In this document: piece by piece, positions 21,843 through 32,341 of the stretch
Layout: each line of letters begins with the position of its first letter
Position numbering within the stretch: the first letter of the stretch is position 1
NCBI RefSeq assembly: GCF_024323335.1
Contig: NC_066579.1
Location: 240,473,652 to 240,537,651 of the forward strand
Length of the DNA: 64,000 nt
Source: Lathyrus oleraceus
Lineage: Eukaryota; Streptophyta; Magnoliopsida; Fabales; Fabaceae
Direction of reading: 5' to 3'
Translations under genes and position numbers: made by a program
The notes under the pieces: generated by a model
What the model was told of the DNA's origin: nothing
The model's input: the letters and a program-made list of their open reading frames with translations, nothing else
Databases searched by the model: none

Positions 21843-23325
21843 CTATGACCCGGTTGATTTGTCTAACCTGGTGGAGGAGGCTCCAGTTACCATCACGGTA
21901 CCTGGGCCGATTCCATACGACAAAGAGGATGCCGTGCCATGGCATTATGGGGGAGAGGTATATTGTAATGGTGAGAGGTTGGAAGAACAATCTGCTAGTG
22001 AAACCACCGTGCTAAAGGTGGATAATGCCGGTCCCAGCGGTTTCACTCGCAGTGGAAGGTTATTTGCTCCCGATGCTTTGAGGAGGGGGGAGGAAGAAAA
22101 AGATAAAAAGGAAAAGGCCGAGGCTTTAGCCAGGGCAAAGGGGAAGGCTGTGGCAGATAGCGGTAATACTCCTGTGATGACACCGGCGCCTGCGGGGTCG
22201 GATAACAAATTTGATGATGAGGCTGAAGAGTTTCTGAGAATCATCAAAAAGTCGGAGTATAAATTGGTGGATCACTTGCAGCAAACACCTTCTAAGATCT
22301 CGATTCTTTCACTGCTGTTGAGTTCTGAGGGTCATAGGGAGGCTTTATTGAAAATTCTGAAGAAAGCCTATGTGCCTCAGGAAATCACAATCAACCAATT
22401 GGAGACGGTCGTATCCAACGTGCATGCTAGCCATGGGTTGGGCTTTACTGATATGGATTTGACCGTAGATGGAAGGAACCATAATCGGGCGCTACACATT
22501 GCGATGGAATGCAAGGGAGCCGTGCTTTCGCATGTGCTGGTTGATACCGGTTCCTCTTTGAATGTGTTGCCTAAGAAGGCCCTGGCAAAGCTTACTTGTG
22601 ATGGGCTGATTTTGACCCCGACTGATTTAATTGTGCGGGCTTTTGATGGGTCAAAGCGAGCCGTATTCGGGGAGGTGGAGTTACCAGTAAAGATTGGCCC
22701 GGAGGTGTTTAAGTCAACCTTCTATGTTATGGACATCCAACCAGCTTACAGTTGCTTTTTGGGTCGCCCATGGATTCATGCTGCGGGAGCAGTTACGTCG
22801 ACTTTGCACCAAAAGCTGAAATATGTTTGGGGAGGCCAGGTCGTTACTGTTTGCGGAGAGGAGGACATCTTTGTCAGCCACCTGTCTTCTTTCAAATATG
22901 TTGAGATGGACGGCGAAATATGGGAGACGCCTAGCCAGTCATTTGAAACTGTTAAGGTGGAGAATGCCCTGTTCGCCAAGCAAGAGGAAGAGAAACCATC
23001 CATCGCTTCATACAAGCAGGCTGCTGAGGTGGTCAAGAGCGGTGAGGCTCCTGGTTGGGGCAAAATGATGGAGGTCCCTGAGAAGAAGGACCGTTTTGGG
23101 GTTGGATATCAACCAAGCCGAGGCTTGGGACGAGGAAGAGGGGGTCGTACGTCTGTAACTTTCACGAGTGCCGGAATGCTGGATCCGGACCACATCTGCA
23201 TGATGGGTGAAGATATTGACAGCGACTGTGACATGGACCGATGGATAACGTCGTGCGAACCAGGGATGGAAATCCACAACTGGAAGGCCGAAGAAATCAT
23301 CCGGGTCACTCTCCTCGAAGAGTAA
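21838..23325 (+). CDS. pro: Protease part of the element B polyprotein
   Basis: The frame matches Ogre gag-pro from about 21838. It includes a linker (TRSGRLFAPDA), an acidic-to-basic spacer, then a retropepsin-like aspartic protease with active site VDTGSS (Asp codon 22543-22545), flap-like FGEVELPVKIG and C-terminal FLGRPWIHAAGAV. Downstream, RFGVGYQPSRGLGRGRGG resembles a G-patch. The frame ends in TAA at 23323-23325, but a splice donor (GTAATA) begins at 23322, so the stop is probably removed with the intron and protease is joined to RT. There is no ATG at the frame change; expression needs the gag frame. Confidence 0.85.
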   Translation, partial: HFYDPVDLSNLVEEAPVTITVPGPIPYDKEDAVPWHYGGEVYCNGERLEEQSASETTVLKVDNAGPSGFTRSGRLFAPDALRRGEEEKDKKEKAEALARAKGKAVADSGNTPVMTPAPAGSDNKFDDEAEEFLRIIKKSEYKLVDHLQQTPSKISILSLLLSSEGHREALLKILKKAYVPQEITINQLETVVSNVHASHGLGFTDMDLTVDGRNHNRALHIAMECKGAVLSHVLVDTGSSLNVLPKKALAKLTCDGLILTPTDLIVRAFDGSKRAVFGEVELPVKIGPEVFKSTFYVMDIQPAYSCFLGRPWIHAAGAVTSTLHQKLKYVWGGQVVTVCGEEDIFVSHLSSFKYVEMDGEIWETPSQSFETVKVENALFAKQEEEKPSIASYKQAAEVVKSGEAPGWGKMMEVPEKKDRFGVGYQPSRGLGRGRGGRTSVTFTSAGMLDPDHICMMGEDIDSDCDMDRWITSCEPGMEIHNWKAEEIIRVTLLEE

Positions 23326-23601
23326 TATTTTTCTTGTTTCTTTCTTATTTGCATGCAAACCTTACGTGTTGCCCGACACGTAATGGTTCATTGTAAGGGC
23401 CACCTCATGTTTAAATTTGCAACATTTCTGCATCATTAATAAAAGGATGTTTTTCAGTCAAAAAACGGTGTTCCTTGTTTTTCATTTATTTTTGCAGTTT
23501 AAAAAAATAAAAACAAATAAAAATGGCAATGTTTTCATTTTTCCTTTTTTTAAATTTCTCACACCGGTTCTAAAGCAATGCATGAATCAACATTCATGCA
23601 G
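23322..23601 (+). other. Probable Ogre intron between protease and RT (280 bp)
   Basis: Donor GA/GTAATA at 23322; acceptor ACATTCATGCAG/AT with AG at 23600-23601. The segment is A/T-rich (T-runs near 23430-23570), unlike the flanking coding DNA. Removing it joins codon GA+A and brings the protease frame into register with the RT frame from 23603 while deleting the TAA. Ogre elements are known for an intron at this place that is only partly spliced. A stronger donor-like GTAAGG at about 23394 would leave the stop in place and is less likely to matter. Confidence 0.78.
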
Positions 23602-24808
23602 ATGCGATTCCTCTCCGGATCTCATTGATAACAATCCTGTTACGCCTCTATATGATTTCGACAATCCGATCTATCTTGCTGAAGAAAAAGACGAAGAAGA
23701 TTGTGAATTGCCGGAGGAATTAGCCAGGTTGTTAAGACAAGAGGAGAAGGTGATTCAGCCGCATGAAGAGCCGATTGAGGTCGTGAACTTGGGTACCGAC
23801 GAGGTCAAAAGAGAGGTGAAAATCGGGGCTGCTTTGGAGGAAAGTGTTAAGGGCAGATTGGTGGTGCTATTGAAAGAGTATGTCGATATCTTTGCCTGGT
23901 CTTATCAAGATATGCCAGGGTTGGATACCGATATCGTTGTGCACAAGCTACCGTTGAGAACAGATTGTCCTCCAGTGAAGCAGAAGTTGCGCAGAACTCG
24001 ACCTGATATGGCGATGAAGATTAAGGAAGAAGTGCAGAAGCAGTGGGATGCTGGTTTCCTTGCTGTCACTAACTATCCGCCATGGGTTGCGAACATTGTG
24101 CCAGTCCCGAAGAAAGATGGGAAAGTAAGAATGTGTGTGGACTACCGGGATCTGAATAGAGCTAGTCCGAAAGATGATTTTCCATTACCTCACATTGACG
24201 TGTTGGTAGACAATACAGCTCAATTCTCGGTGTTTTCCTTCATGGATGGCTTTTCTGGCTATAATCAGATCAAGATGTCGCCAGATGATATGGAGAAAAC
24301 AACGTTCATCACACCATGGGGTACCTTTTGTTACAAGGTGATGCCATTCGGTCTCAAAAACGCCGGTGCTACTTATCAGAGAGCTATGGTGACTTTGTTT
24401 CATGATATGATTCATCATGAAATTGAATGCTATGTTGATGACATGATAGCAAAGTCCCAAACAGAAGAGGGGCATTTGGTTGATTTGGCTAAGTTGTTTG
24501 ACCGGCTGAGACAATTCAGACTGAGGTTGAATCCGAATAAGTGCACGTTCGGAGTGCGGTCCGGTAAACTGCTGGGGTTCATTGTAAGTGAGAAAGGAAT
24601 TGAGGTTGATCCTGCAAAAGTAAAAGCAATAAAAGAAATGCCTGAACCGAGAACAGAGAAGGAGGTTCGTGGTTTCTTAGGTAGATTGAACTACATTTCA
24701 CGGTTCATATCTCACTTAACAGCCACGTGCGAACCGATATTCAAATTGTTGAGAAAAGATCAAACGGTTAGGTGGAATGATGATTGCCAAGCGGCGTTGA
24801 AAAAATAA
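23602..24808 (+). CDS. RT: Reverse transcriptase of element B
   Basis: RT copies the element RNA into DNA. Starting from the acceptor, an acidic linker (DNNPVTPLYDFDNPIY, ELPEELARLL) leads to the RT domain: FAWSYQDMPG, YPPWVANIVPVPKKDGKVRM, DYRDLNRASPKDDFPLP, FMDGFSGYNQI, FITPWGTFCYKVMPFGLKNA and the catalytic YVDD (24431-24442), then the thumb/connection (GFLGRLNYISRF). All catalytic residues are present. The frame ends at 24808 because one T appears to be missing from the run at 24797-24798; homology continues at once in the next frame. An ATG at 23417 lies inside the intron and is not the start. Confidence 0.92.
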
Positions 24809-27081
24809 AAGAGTATTTGCAGGAGCCTCCGATTCTGATGCCTCCTGTGGAGGGAAGACCGTTAATTCTGTACCTGACAGTCCTCGAGGGGTCTATGGGG
24901 TGTGTATTGGGGCAGCATGACGAGTCTGGTCGAAAAGAGCATGCCATATACTACCTTAGCAAAAAGTTTACCGACTGTGAAACAAGATATTCACTGCTCG
25001 AGAAAACTTGCTGTGCTTTGGTCTGGGCTGCTCGCCGACTAAGGCAGTACATGTTGGTTCATACCACTTTATTGATTTCCAAGATGGATCCGATCAAGTA
25101 CATTTTTGAGAAGCCAGCATTGACCGGGCGGGTTGCGAGGTGGCAAATGATTTTGACAGAATATGATATACAGTATACCTCTCAGAAAGCGATCAAGGGG
25201 AGTGTATTGTCTGATTACCTCGCCCAGCAACCCATTGATGATTATCAACCGATGAAGTTTGAATTCCCTGATGAGGACATCATGTTTCTCAAATCGAAAG
25301 ATTGCGAGGAACCAATCCCGGAGGAGGGGCCTGACCCTGAATCCGAATGGATTCTGATGTTTGATGGGGCCGTTAACGTGAATGGAAGCGGTGTTGGTGC
25401 TGTTTTGGTTACGCCGAAAGGATCTCACATTCCTTTTGCTGCCCGGCTAACATTCGAATGTACCAACAACGTAGCTGAATATGAAGCTTGTATCTTGGGT
25501 ATTGAAGAGGCGATTGATTTGAGGATCAAGAACCTTGTTATATATGGAGATTCAGCTCTAGTTGTGAATCAGGTTAACGGAAAATGGTATACGCATCAAT
25601 CTCATTTGGTTCCGTATCGAGATTATACGAGGAGATTGTTGACGTTTTTCACCAAGGTGAAGATGCATCATGTGCCCAGAGAGGAGAATCCTTTGGCAGG
25701 TGCTTTGGCTACTCTGGTTGCCTTGATTAAGGTGCAGAGGTGGAATCAGATCCCCAGTGTGGAGGTTGGACGTCTGGATAGACCGGCTTATGTGTTTGCT
25801 GTTGATGCAGCGCCTGATGATGAGAAGCCGTGGTATTATGATATCAAACGCTATCTTGAGACGCAAGAATATCCTGAGGGAGCGTCAAAGAAAGATAGAA
25901 AGACTCTGCGGAGGTTAGCCATGGTATTCTACCTAAATAAGGATGGGGTTTTGTATAAGCGGAATTTCGATTGGGTCTTGCTCAGATGTGTTGATGATGC
26001 AGAGGCAAGCCAATTGATGAAAGAGGTTCATGAAGGCTCGTTCGGTACCCATGCCAGTGGGAATGCAATGGTAAAGAAGTTGCTGAGAGCAGGTTATTAC
26101 TGGATGACAATGGAGGCCCAATGTTTTAATTTCGTGCGGAAGTGCCATAAATGCCAGATTTATGCTGATAAGGTGCACGTGCCTCCAAATCCGTTGAGCT
26201 TGATGTCGTCTCCGTGGCCGTTTGCTATGTGGGGCATTGATATGATCGGGAAGATTGAGCCTACAGCTTCGAATGGGCACAGGTTCATATTAGTGGCTAT
26301 TGATTACTTCACCAAGTGGGTAGAAGCAGCTTCTTATACGAATGTGACGAAGCAGGTTGTAGCCAGATTTCTTAAGAGAGACATCATTTGCCGATACGGG
26401 GTTCCCGAGAGAATCATTACTGATAATGGTTCTAATTTGAATAATAAGATGATGGCAGAGTTGTGCCGGGAATTCAAAATTGAGCATCACAATTCTTCTC
26501 CCTATCGTCCGAAGATGAATGGGGCGGTTGAGGCAGCCAACAAGAATATTAAGAAGATTGTGCAGAAAATGGTGGTAACCTACAAAGATTGGCATGAGAT
26601 GTTGCCGTTTGCGTTGCATGGGTATCGAACGTCGGTACGTACATCTACTGGGGCAACTCCTTTCTCGTTGGTATATGGGATGGAGGCTGTGTTACCTGTT
26701 GAGGTTCAGATTCCCTCTTTAAGAGTCCTGATGGACGTGAAACTGCAAGAGGCTGAATGGGTAAGGACCCGATATGAAGAGTTGAGCCTGATAGAGGAAA
26801 AGAGGCTAGCAGCCATCTGTCACGGGCAGTTGTATCAGCAACGAATGAAGCGTGCTTTTGACAAGAAGGTGCGACCTCGGGTATATCACGTAGGTGATAT
26901 GGTGCTGAAAAGGATCCTTCCTCCTCAAAACGATCGAAGGGGCAAGTGGACGCCGAATTATGAGGGTCCATTCGTGGTCAAGAAGGTTTTCTCTGGTGGA
27001 GCCTTGTTGTTGACGACCATGGATGGTGAGGATTTTCCATCCCCTGTGAATGCGGACGCAGTTAAAAAATACTTCGTATAA
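24800..27081 (+). CDS. RNase H, archaeal-type RNase H and integrase of element B
   Basis: This is the rest of pol, one base out of frame with RT. Order: a gypsy RNase H with a weak active site (ILYLTVLEGSMGCVLG, about 24860-25230); a second RNase H of archaeal type, as known for Tat elements (FDGAVN 25360-25377, YEACILG, YGDSALV), whose last catalytic Asp is replaced by Gly (AGALA, codon 25699-25701 GGT; C has ADALA); then integrase with HHCC zinc finger (HEGSFGTH..CHKCQ, about 26027-26160), DDE core (GIDMIG, TDNGS, NGAVEAANKN) and a C-terminal domain ending DAVKKYFV. There is no chromodomain. Translation would need the preceding frame break to be bypassed. Confidence 0.92.
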
Positions 27082-27090
27082 ATTGACCCG

Positions 27091-27280
27091 CTGGACGAAA
27101 AGAACAAAATAGTCCAGGCAAAAATGGGCATCCCGGCGAACCAAAAACAGAAGAAAGGTTCGGGCAAAAATTAGGAATATAAAATGAAAAAATTGTACAC
27201 CCGGCAAGTCGAAAACCTGAAAAGGCGACTTGGGCAAAAATGGGTATCCCGGTGGACTGAAAACCCGAAAGGGCGGTCCA
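27091..27280 (+). repeat. Four stem-loops just downstream of B pol, two with GAAA tetraloops
   Basis: Starting 10 bases after the pol stop: (1) CTGGAC/GTCCAG at 27091-27117; (2) CGAACC/GGTTCG at 27137-27162; (3) CAAGTCG/CGACTTG at 27205-27232, enclosing AAAA then CCT-GAAA-AGG; (4) TGGACTG/CGGTCCA at 27253-27280 (one U-G pair), enclosing AAAA then CCC-GAAA-GGG. Each is followed by GGCAAAA or similar. Element C has two more of the same plan (37491-37566). Paired changes keep the stems. Confidence 0.75.
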
Positions 27281-30244
27281 GGCAAAAGAGGGATTGAAAC
27301 GAACAACTGCGTCTAGCATGATCGTTTGCGCTTTGGGTTAAAGCATCATGGATAATACCCGGTAGGGATCAATCGGAATCGTTTTGTTCAGAAGGCAGAA
27401 AGCATGGAGAGTCTGAGGACATATGGGGTGTAACTGAGTTGGAACTCGATGAGATCACGGGTTTCACATTGCCATTAGGATAGATTTTTCCTTTTGTGCG
27501 CAATTACCTCTTTTCAGGAATTGCTTCCTTTGTATTGCTCAATTTGAGCCACACACTTTGCCGATCAATAAAATGCATATTCAGTCAAATAATTTTGTTT
27601 TTGTTTTTCATTACCGCTTTGATTGCAAAAACATCCAGATATTTTTGATAAAGAATCTTGCATTTTAAGACATACAGGTTCCTTCCAATGCATGTTTATA
27701 AGATTGAAAGCTTGAAATCTTATTTGGAAGGTTGAGTGACCCAAGTGTTGAAATCTTGACACGCCTGGGGCACGGTTTTATCTGACGATCTGTTTTGCAG
27801 GAACTGTTAGATATTTTCATTCACTTGCAGGTTGTGATGTGGAAGCATTGTAATAAATCCCCAGAGAGTTCGCTCAGGAACGAATGAATGAAAGAACGAC
27901 GAAGTGACGTTGAGACGTACGACGATCCTTGATGATAATCAAGAAGACTCTTCAAAGTCGGAAGATTGGAAAGTATGTAATTCCCCGCAGAGCCCGATCA
28001 GGGGCAAAGCAAGTTAGAGAACGGTAGAGGACGACGAGAGACGTCCGATGACCCTTGAAATTAACCAAGAAGACTCTTCAAAGTCGGAAAATTGAAAAGA
28101 ATGTATAACTCCCAGGAATACGCTTTCTCGTCGAGCGCGGCGCGACCTTGGGATACAAGATGATGGAGCAGAAAAGGTCCAGACGAGTCTGGAAATTCCC
28201 CAAAAGTGGAAAGCTGATGCGAGGCTGGAAGGTAGATACCGTGGTTCGACGAGTCGACGGGTGTTCTGTACCAACTTTTCTCATTTCCCGGCTAGGTCCC
28301 CAAGCAGAGTCATAGGACTAGCTTCCCAGCGGATTCCAATGTCTGTGGACTTCTCCAGCCGAGTCAGGATGGTTATTCCTGGCGGGTTTACGACGATGTT
28401 TCCTCAGCAGCCAGGCCAGAAGGTTGTTATCCCCGAGTGGAGCGGGTCTTTTTCAATGAAATATATCTCCAACAGTGTTCATCCTACCAGTAGATTGAAC
28501 AAGTTTCCGTAGCGGACGGAGGGATTTCTGCATCCCCAGCTGAGTTGATTCTACCTATGGATTGCATGGGTTGTCCCCAGCGGAGTGGTATGCGGTTCCC
28601 TAGCAGGATCAGGATGGTTATCCCCAGCAGGTGATATATTGATGTTTCCCCAGTTGAGCCTGGAGGTTGCTATTCCCCTAGCAGGGCCTATGCGAGTATT
28701 TCCCCAGTGAAGTCAACGGGTATCTGTGAGGGTTTTCCCGAAGCGGAGTCAGGATTGATATCCTCAGCAAGTCAAAGACTGTTGTATCCCCACAGAGTGT
28801 TGGTGGTGCTTATCCCCAGCAGTTTCTCGAGTGGATGGGGTGCAAAGGAGGTTCTTCCCCAGCAAGGGTTGCCTTATTCCCCGCAGCAGCGTTATTCCCC
28901 AGCAGGGTGGAAATCCGAGTGGTGGCGAGTTCTCAGCAGAGTGTCTCGTATTCCCCAGAAGGGTCCCTTGAGGGGGATGTTTTTGTTTTTTTATGCATTC
29001 ATCATGAAAAAATAACATGGCATATTGCATAGAGAAATGAATAATCGCGTGGCATTTCCATGTTTATGGAGCATTACGCAGAAAAAATCAATCATGCATC
29101 ATTGCAAGCATAAGCTAGTCTCAAGCCGTGGTTACCGTTTGAGAAGTGGTTCTTGCCAGACAGTGAAGGTGTTGCTCCGAGGAGTTTAGCCTCATGGTTT
29201 GACCAAAGGTATTTTCCCAGTAGTACGATACTGGGGGAGGTTTCTGTCGTGCGAGACAGATGGTGAAGGTGTTACTCTGAGGAGTCTAGCATCAGAACGG
29301 CAGAGCAGCAAGGTTCCCCAATAGTGCGATATTGGAGGAAATGTTTCCGTCGAGCAGAGATGGAGATGAAATCAAAGGACGTTTTGCGATCAGCGCAATT
29401 TTCGGGGTTCAAATGGAGAAAAGGAAATGTTGAGGCATTTTCTGGGGTTCAAATGGAGATGGAGTTGAAGATTTTATCCGGGATGAGGTCCTTAGGATTA
29501 TCTTCTGGTCATGTGTTGCCTTAGACTTTGGCTGAGGCCGATGGAGGTCGTTATAGGTGTCTTCTGAGGAAGAGGTACACATGCTACCTTCCTTTTGTGA
29601 AGGTTTACCCTCTGACATGTCGCCCTCAGAGTGGTTTGGTGTTATTTCCGACATTGCCAGCGGAATTATCACAGGAGATAGGAGATACTGAGGTATTTTC
29701 TGGGGTTCAAATGGAGAAAAGAAATGTTGAGGCATGTTCTGGGGTTCAAATGGAGAAAGGAAATGCTGAGGCATGTTCCGGGGTTCAAACGGAGAAAGGG
29801 AGATGTTGCGACATTTTCTGGAGAACGGGGTTCATTCTGGCGATCGAGAGTTATCGTCAGGCGACTGGGGTTCAAATTGGAGATCGGGGTTCATTATGTT
29901 GGCAAAAAGGAGTGCTGAGGCATTTTCCGGGGTTCAAATGCAGAGATCTGAGGATCGTTTGCGCAGAGAAAATTTTCGGGGTTCAAGAAAAGCATAAAAA
30001 AGGAAGAGGTGATAATCCCGAGTGGATGTGTGGTGATCAGACCATGGTTATCCCTGTGTTACCATTTATTTCGGTATCCAGGTCGACGTTTTTCGAGATT
30101 GTTTCTTCGCCGATGCTGACAGGCGTTGTTAATTATTATCCCATCAGAGTGCAAATTGTTCGTCTGTTCTTGGTATTCAATCACTCTTCATCCTGATCAT
30201 CCGAAAGCCGAGGCTATTTCGTATCGACAGGTTCACAGTGGATT
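27281..30244 (+). other. 3' UTR of element B, repeat-rich, no gene
   Basis: About 3 kb without a convincing gene. It includes a direct repeat of about 120-bp spacing around AAGACTCTTCAAAGTCGGAA (27944 and 28067), a long tract of degenerate units built on TCCCCAGCAGG or TCCCCAGCGGAGT (about 28250-28960), and the 39-bp array at 29400-29830. An open frame of 222 codons (29528-30196) runs through the repeats and is not homologous to anything I recognise. Tat/Ogre 3' UTRs are known to be hypervariable and to seed satellites. Confidence 0.7.
29400..29830 (+). repeat. 39-bp tandem repeat in the B 3' UTR, in two clusters
   Basis: Units begin GGGGTTCAAATGGAGAAA and continue with GAAATG(T/C)TGAGGCAT. 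Copies start at about 29403 and 29442, then 29702, 29741 and 29780 (exact 39-base spacing), with more degenerate ones near 29867, 29887 and 29929. A 39-bp period keeps a frame open, which explains the long but meaningless ORFs here. Confidence 0.8.
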
Positions 30245-30257
30245 GAATAGGGGCAGC
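30245..30257 (+). other. Polypurine tract of element B
   Basis: GAATAGGGGCAGC directly before the 3' LTR (TGTAACACC at 30258). It shares AATAGGGGCAGC with elements A and C. Confidence 0.85.
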
Positions 30258-32218
30258 TGTAACACCTCAAAATTTGCCCTCCTCTCTTGGGACTAGCATT
30301 AACATATTTGCATTTCATTTTAGGACATTAGGCATTTCATGTTGCATATCATGTGGTTACATTATGCAAGCCATCTTCCCAAGTCTTGATCAGAAGAGGA
30401 GGAAGTCAAGTGCAAGCTAGGGTTTTACTGATTGATCATTGGCCATCTGAGGATTGGGCTGTGAATTAGGGTTTTGTGATTCTCAATGGATGTTGGTCTT
30501 CATCTTGATTGCAATGATACATCATCATCATCAGGGTTGGATGTCATCAAGTGGTTGAAGAAGATTCCTTGAGATTAGGGTTTTGACCACTGGTCAACCC
30601 TAATCAGTTGTATTGGGCCAATCAGGGCATAATCAGGAGATGGGGTCTATGATGGTTATGGGGTTCATTATGTGATTGTATTGTGCTAATTGAGGCTAGG
30701 GTGTCACCCTTGAGCCATTTCAGTTGAAGATTGGGGCTCAGATTGATCTGTGCATTGCCAGATTCATCTGTCAGATGAAAAAGTCAACTGTGGTCAACTG
30801 TACATGATCTGATGGATTTGGAGGTGGAAATGAGTTGGATACACTTCATTCATGTTGGAACAAGTGTTATATGACATCTCAAAGCTTAAAATTGAAGAAA
30901 ATCAAGTCAGGACAAAAACTGCCAAAAATAGCAAGTGACTTGTAATTGAAGTTTCCAAAAATGGAAAGTTTTGGACTTCAAAGCCACGTGTCCAAGGAAG
31001 CTTCAAATGAAAATTTGTCCAACATGAAAGTTGTAGATCTTGCTCTCACCTTTCCAAAAAGTCCAAGAACATGAATTTCTCATTTGTGGTTGGCAAGTTA
31101 TGGATTGATCTAAGCACAAAAAAGTTGAATTTCAAAGTGGCATAACTCTTGATTCACAAGGCCAATTCATGTGGTTCTTTTTTTGAGCAAACTCCATTTG
31201 ACATGTACTATCATAATCCATCATCACATTTCATGAAAACTCATCACATAAAAAGTCCATTTTTCAAGTGATTTAATTTTAAAAAGTGGAGGGAAAAAGT
31301 GATTTTGAGAAATATTCATGGTTTACACATAATTTCACTTGCATTGGCTTACAAACATCATTTGAAACTTGCTTCAAAACATATTTTTTGAGTAAATTTG
31401 AAGGAAAATTCATGCACTATTCACCATGCATTTTCATGCATAGGGTGAAAACTCAATTTGCCAAAACACTCCCTAATTCATTCATTTCATTAACATTTGG
31501 CTTAAGTGTGATTAGAGAGTGATTAGTAGAGCATATATATACTCTAATCATAACAGAATTTGGGAGGTTAATCATTTTTTCACCATTTTTGGATCTTGAA
31601 ACTTTTTCCCTCCAAATTTTCTCTCAATCAAAACTTGAAAATTCTCCACATAGCATAGCATTTTTCTTCCATATTCTGGTTTATTGAGTGTAGTGGATGC
31701 AGAATCAAGCATTGGATCATCAAATTCGAGCAAAATTTGTGTACATTTCAAGCAAACTCATGAAGATGGAAGTGGAAAATTAATCAAGATCTAGTTCGTT
31801 TCAAGCTTCAATTCACACATAAAGCTTCAAGTTATCATCTCAGGAGTTGATTTGGATCATTCAAAGCCTTGGATCGTGCACATTTAGGGACTGCTCTTCA
31901 AGAGGTTCAGTTTTCGAATCTCTCAATTCTTAATTCCATTAACATGTTTAGATAGAGTTTTTCATGCTGATTAATCTGATATAAAATTCGTGTGAAATGG
32001 ATAAAAAATGAATGAGTTATGCTTGCTTAAAGTTTGACATGTCAAAATGTTTTTGCTCGGATCTCTTAATCCATGGATTGTTAGGTTTAGATATTGATTG
32101 ATCTGTAATCTACATTGAAAGAGCTTTCTGTTGATGTATGCATCTCAAAATTCTGGAAAATTTTCTGAACACAGCTCCGCCGTCTTCGCGAAGAAGATGG
32201 TGGAAACCACCGCTGGCC

Positions 32219-32341
32219 ATACGCGTATCACTATGCGCCATACGCGTATCACTGTGCATCATACGCGTATCACTATGCGCCATACGCGTATCACTGAGCC
32301 ACCACTGGCCATACGCGTATCACTGTGCGCCATACGCGTAT
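32219..32341 (+). repeat. Six ATACGCGTAT palindromes on a 21-bp period (3' LTR of B)
   Basis: Copies start at 32219, 32240, 32261, 32282, 32311 and 32332, the same spacing as in the 5' LTR and unchanged in sequence. CpG sites usually decay fast in methylated repeats, so the intact array agrees with a young insertion. Confidence 0.9.

Noticed and set aside
23417..23601. ATG at 23417 as the RT start codon
   Set aside because: It lies in the A/T-rich intron; its translation to 23601 is low-complexity and unlike Ogre pol.
29528..30196. Open frame of 222 codons after B pol, a possible env-like gene
   Set aside because: It runs through the 39-bp repeats; no signal peptide, membrane segment or known motif.
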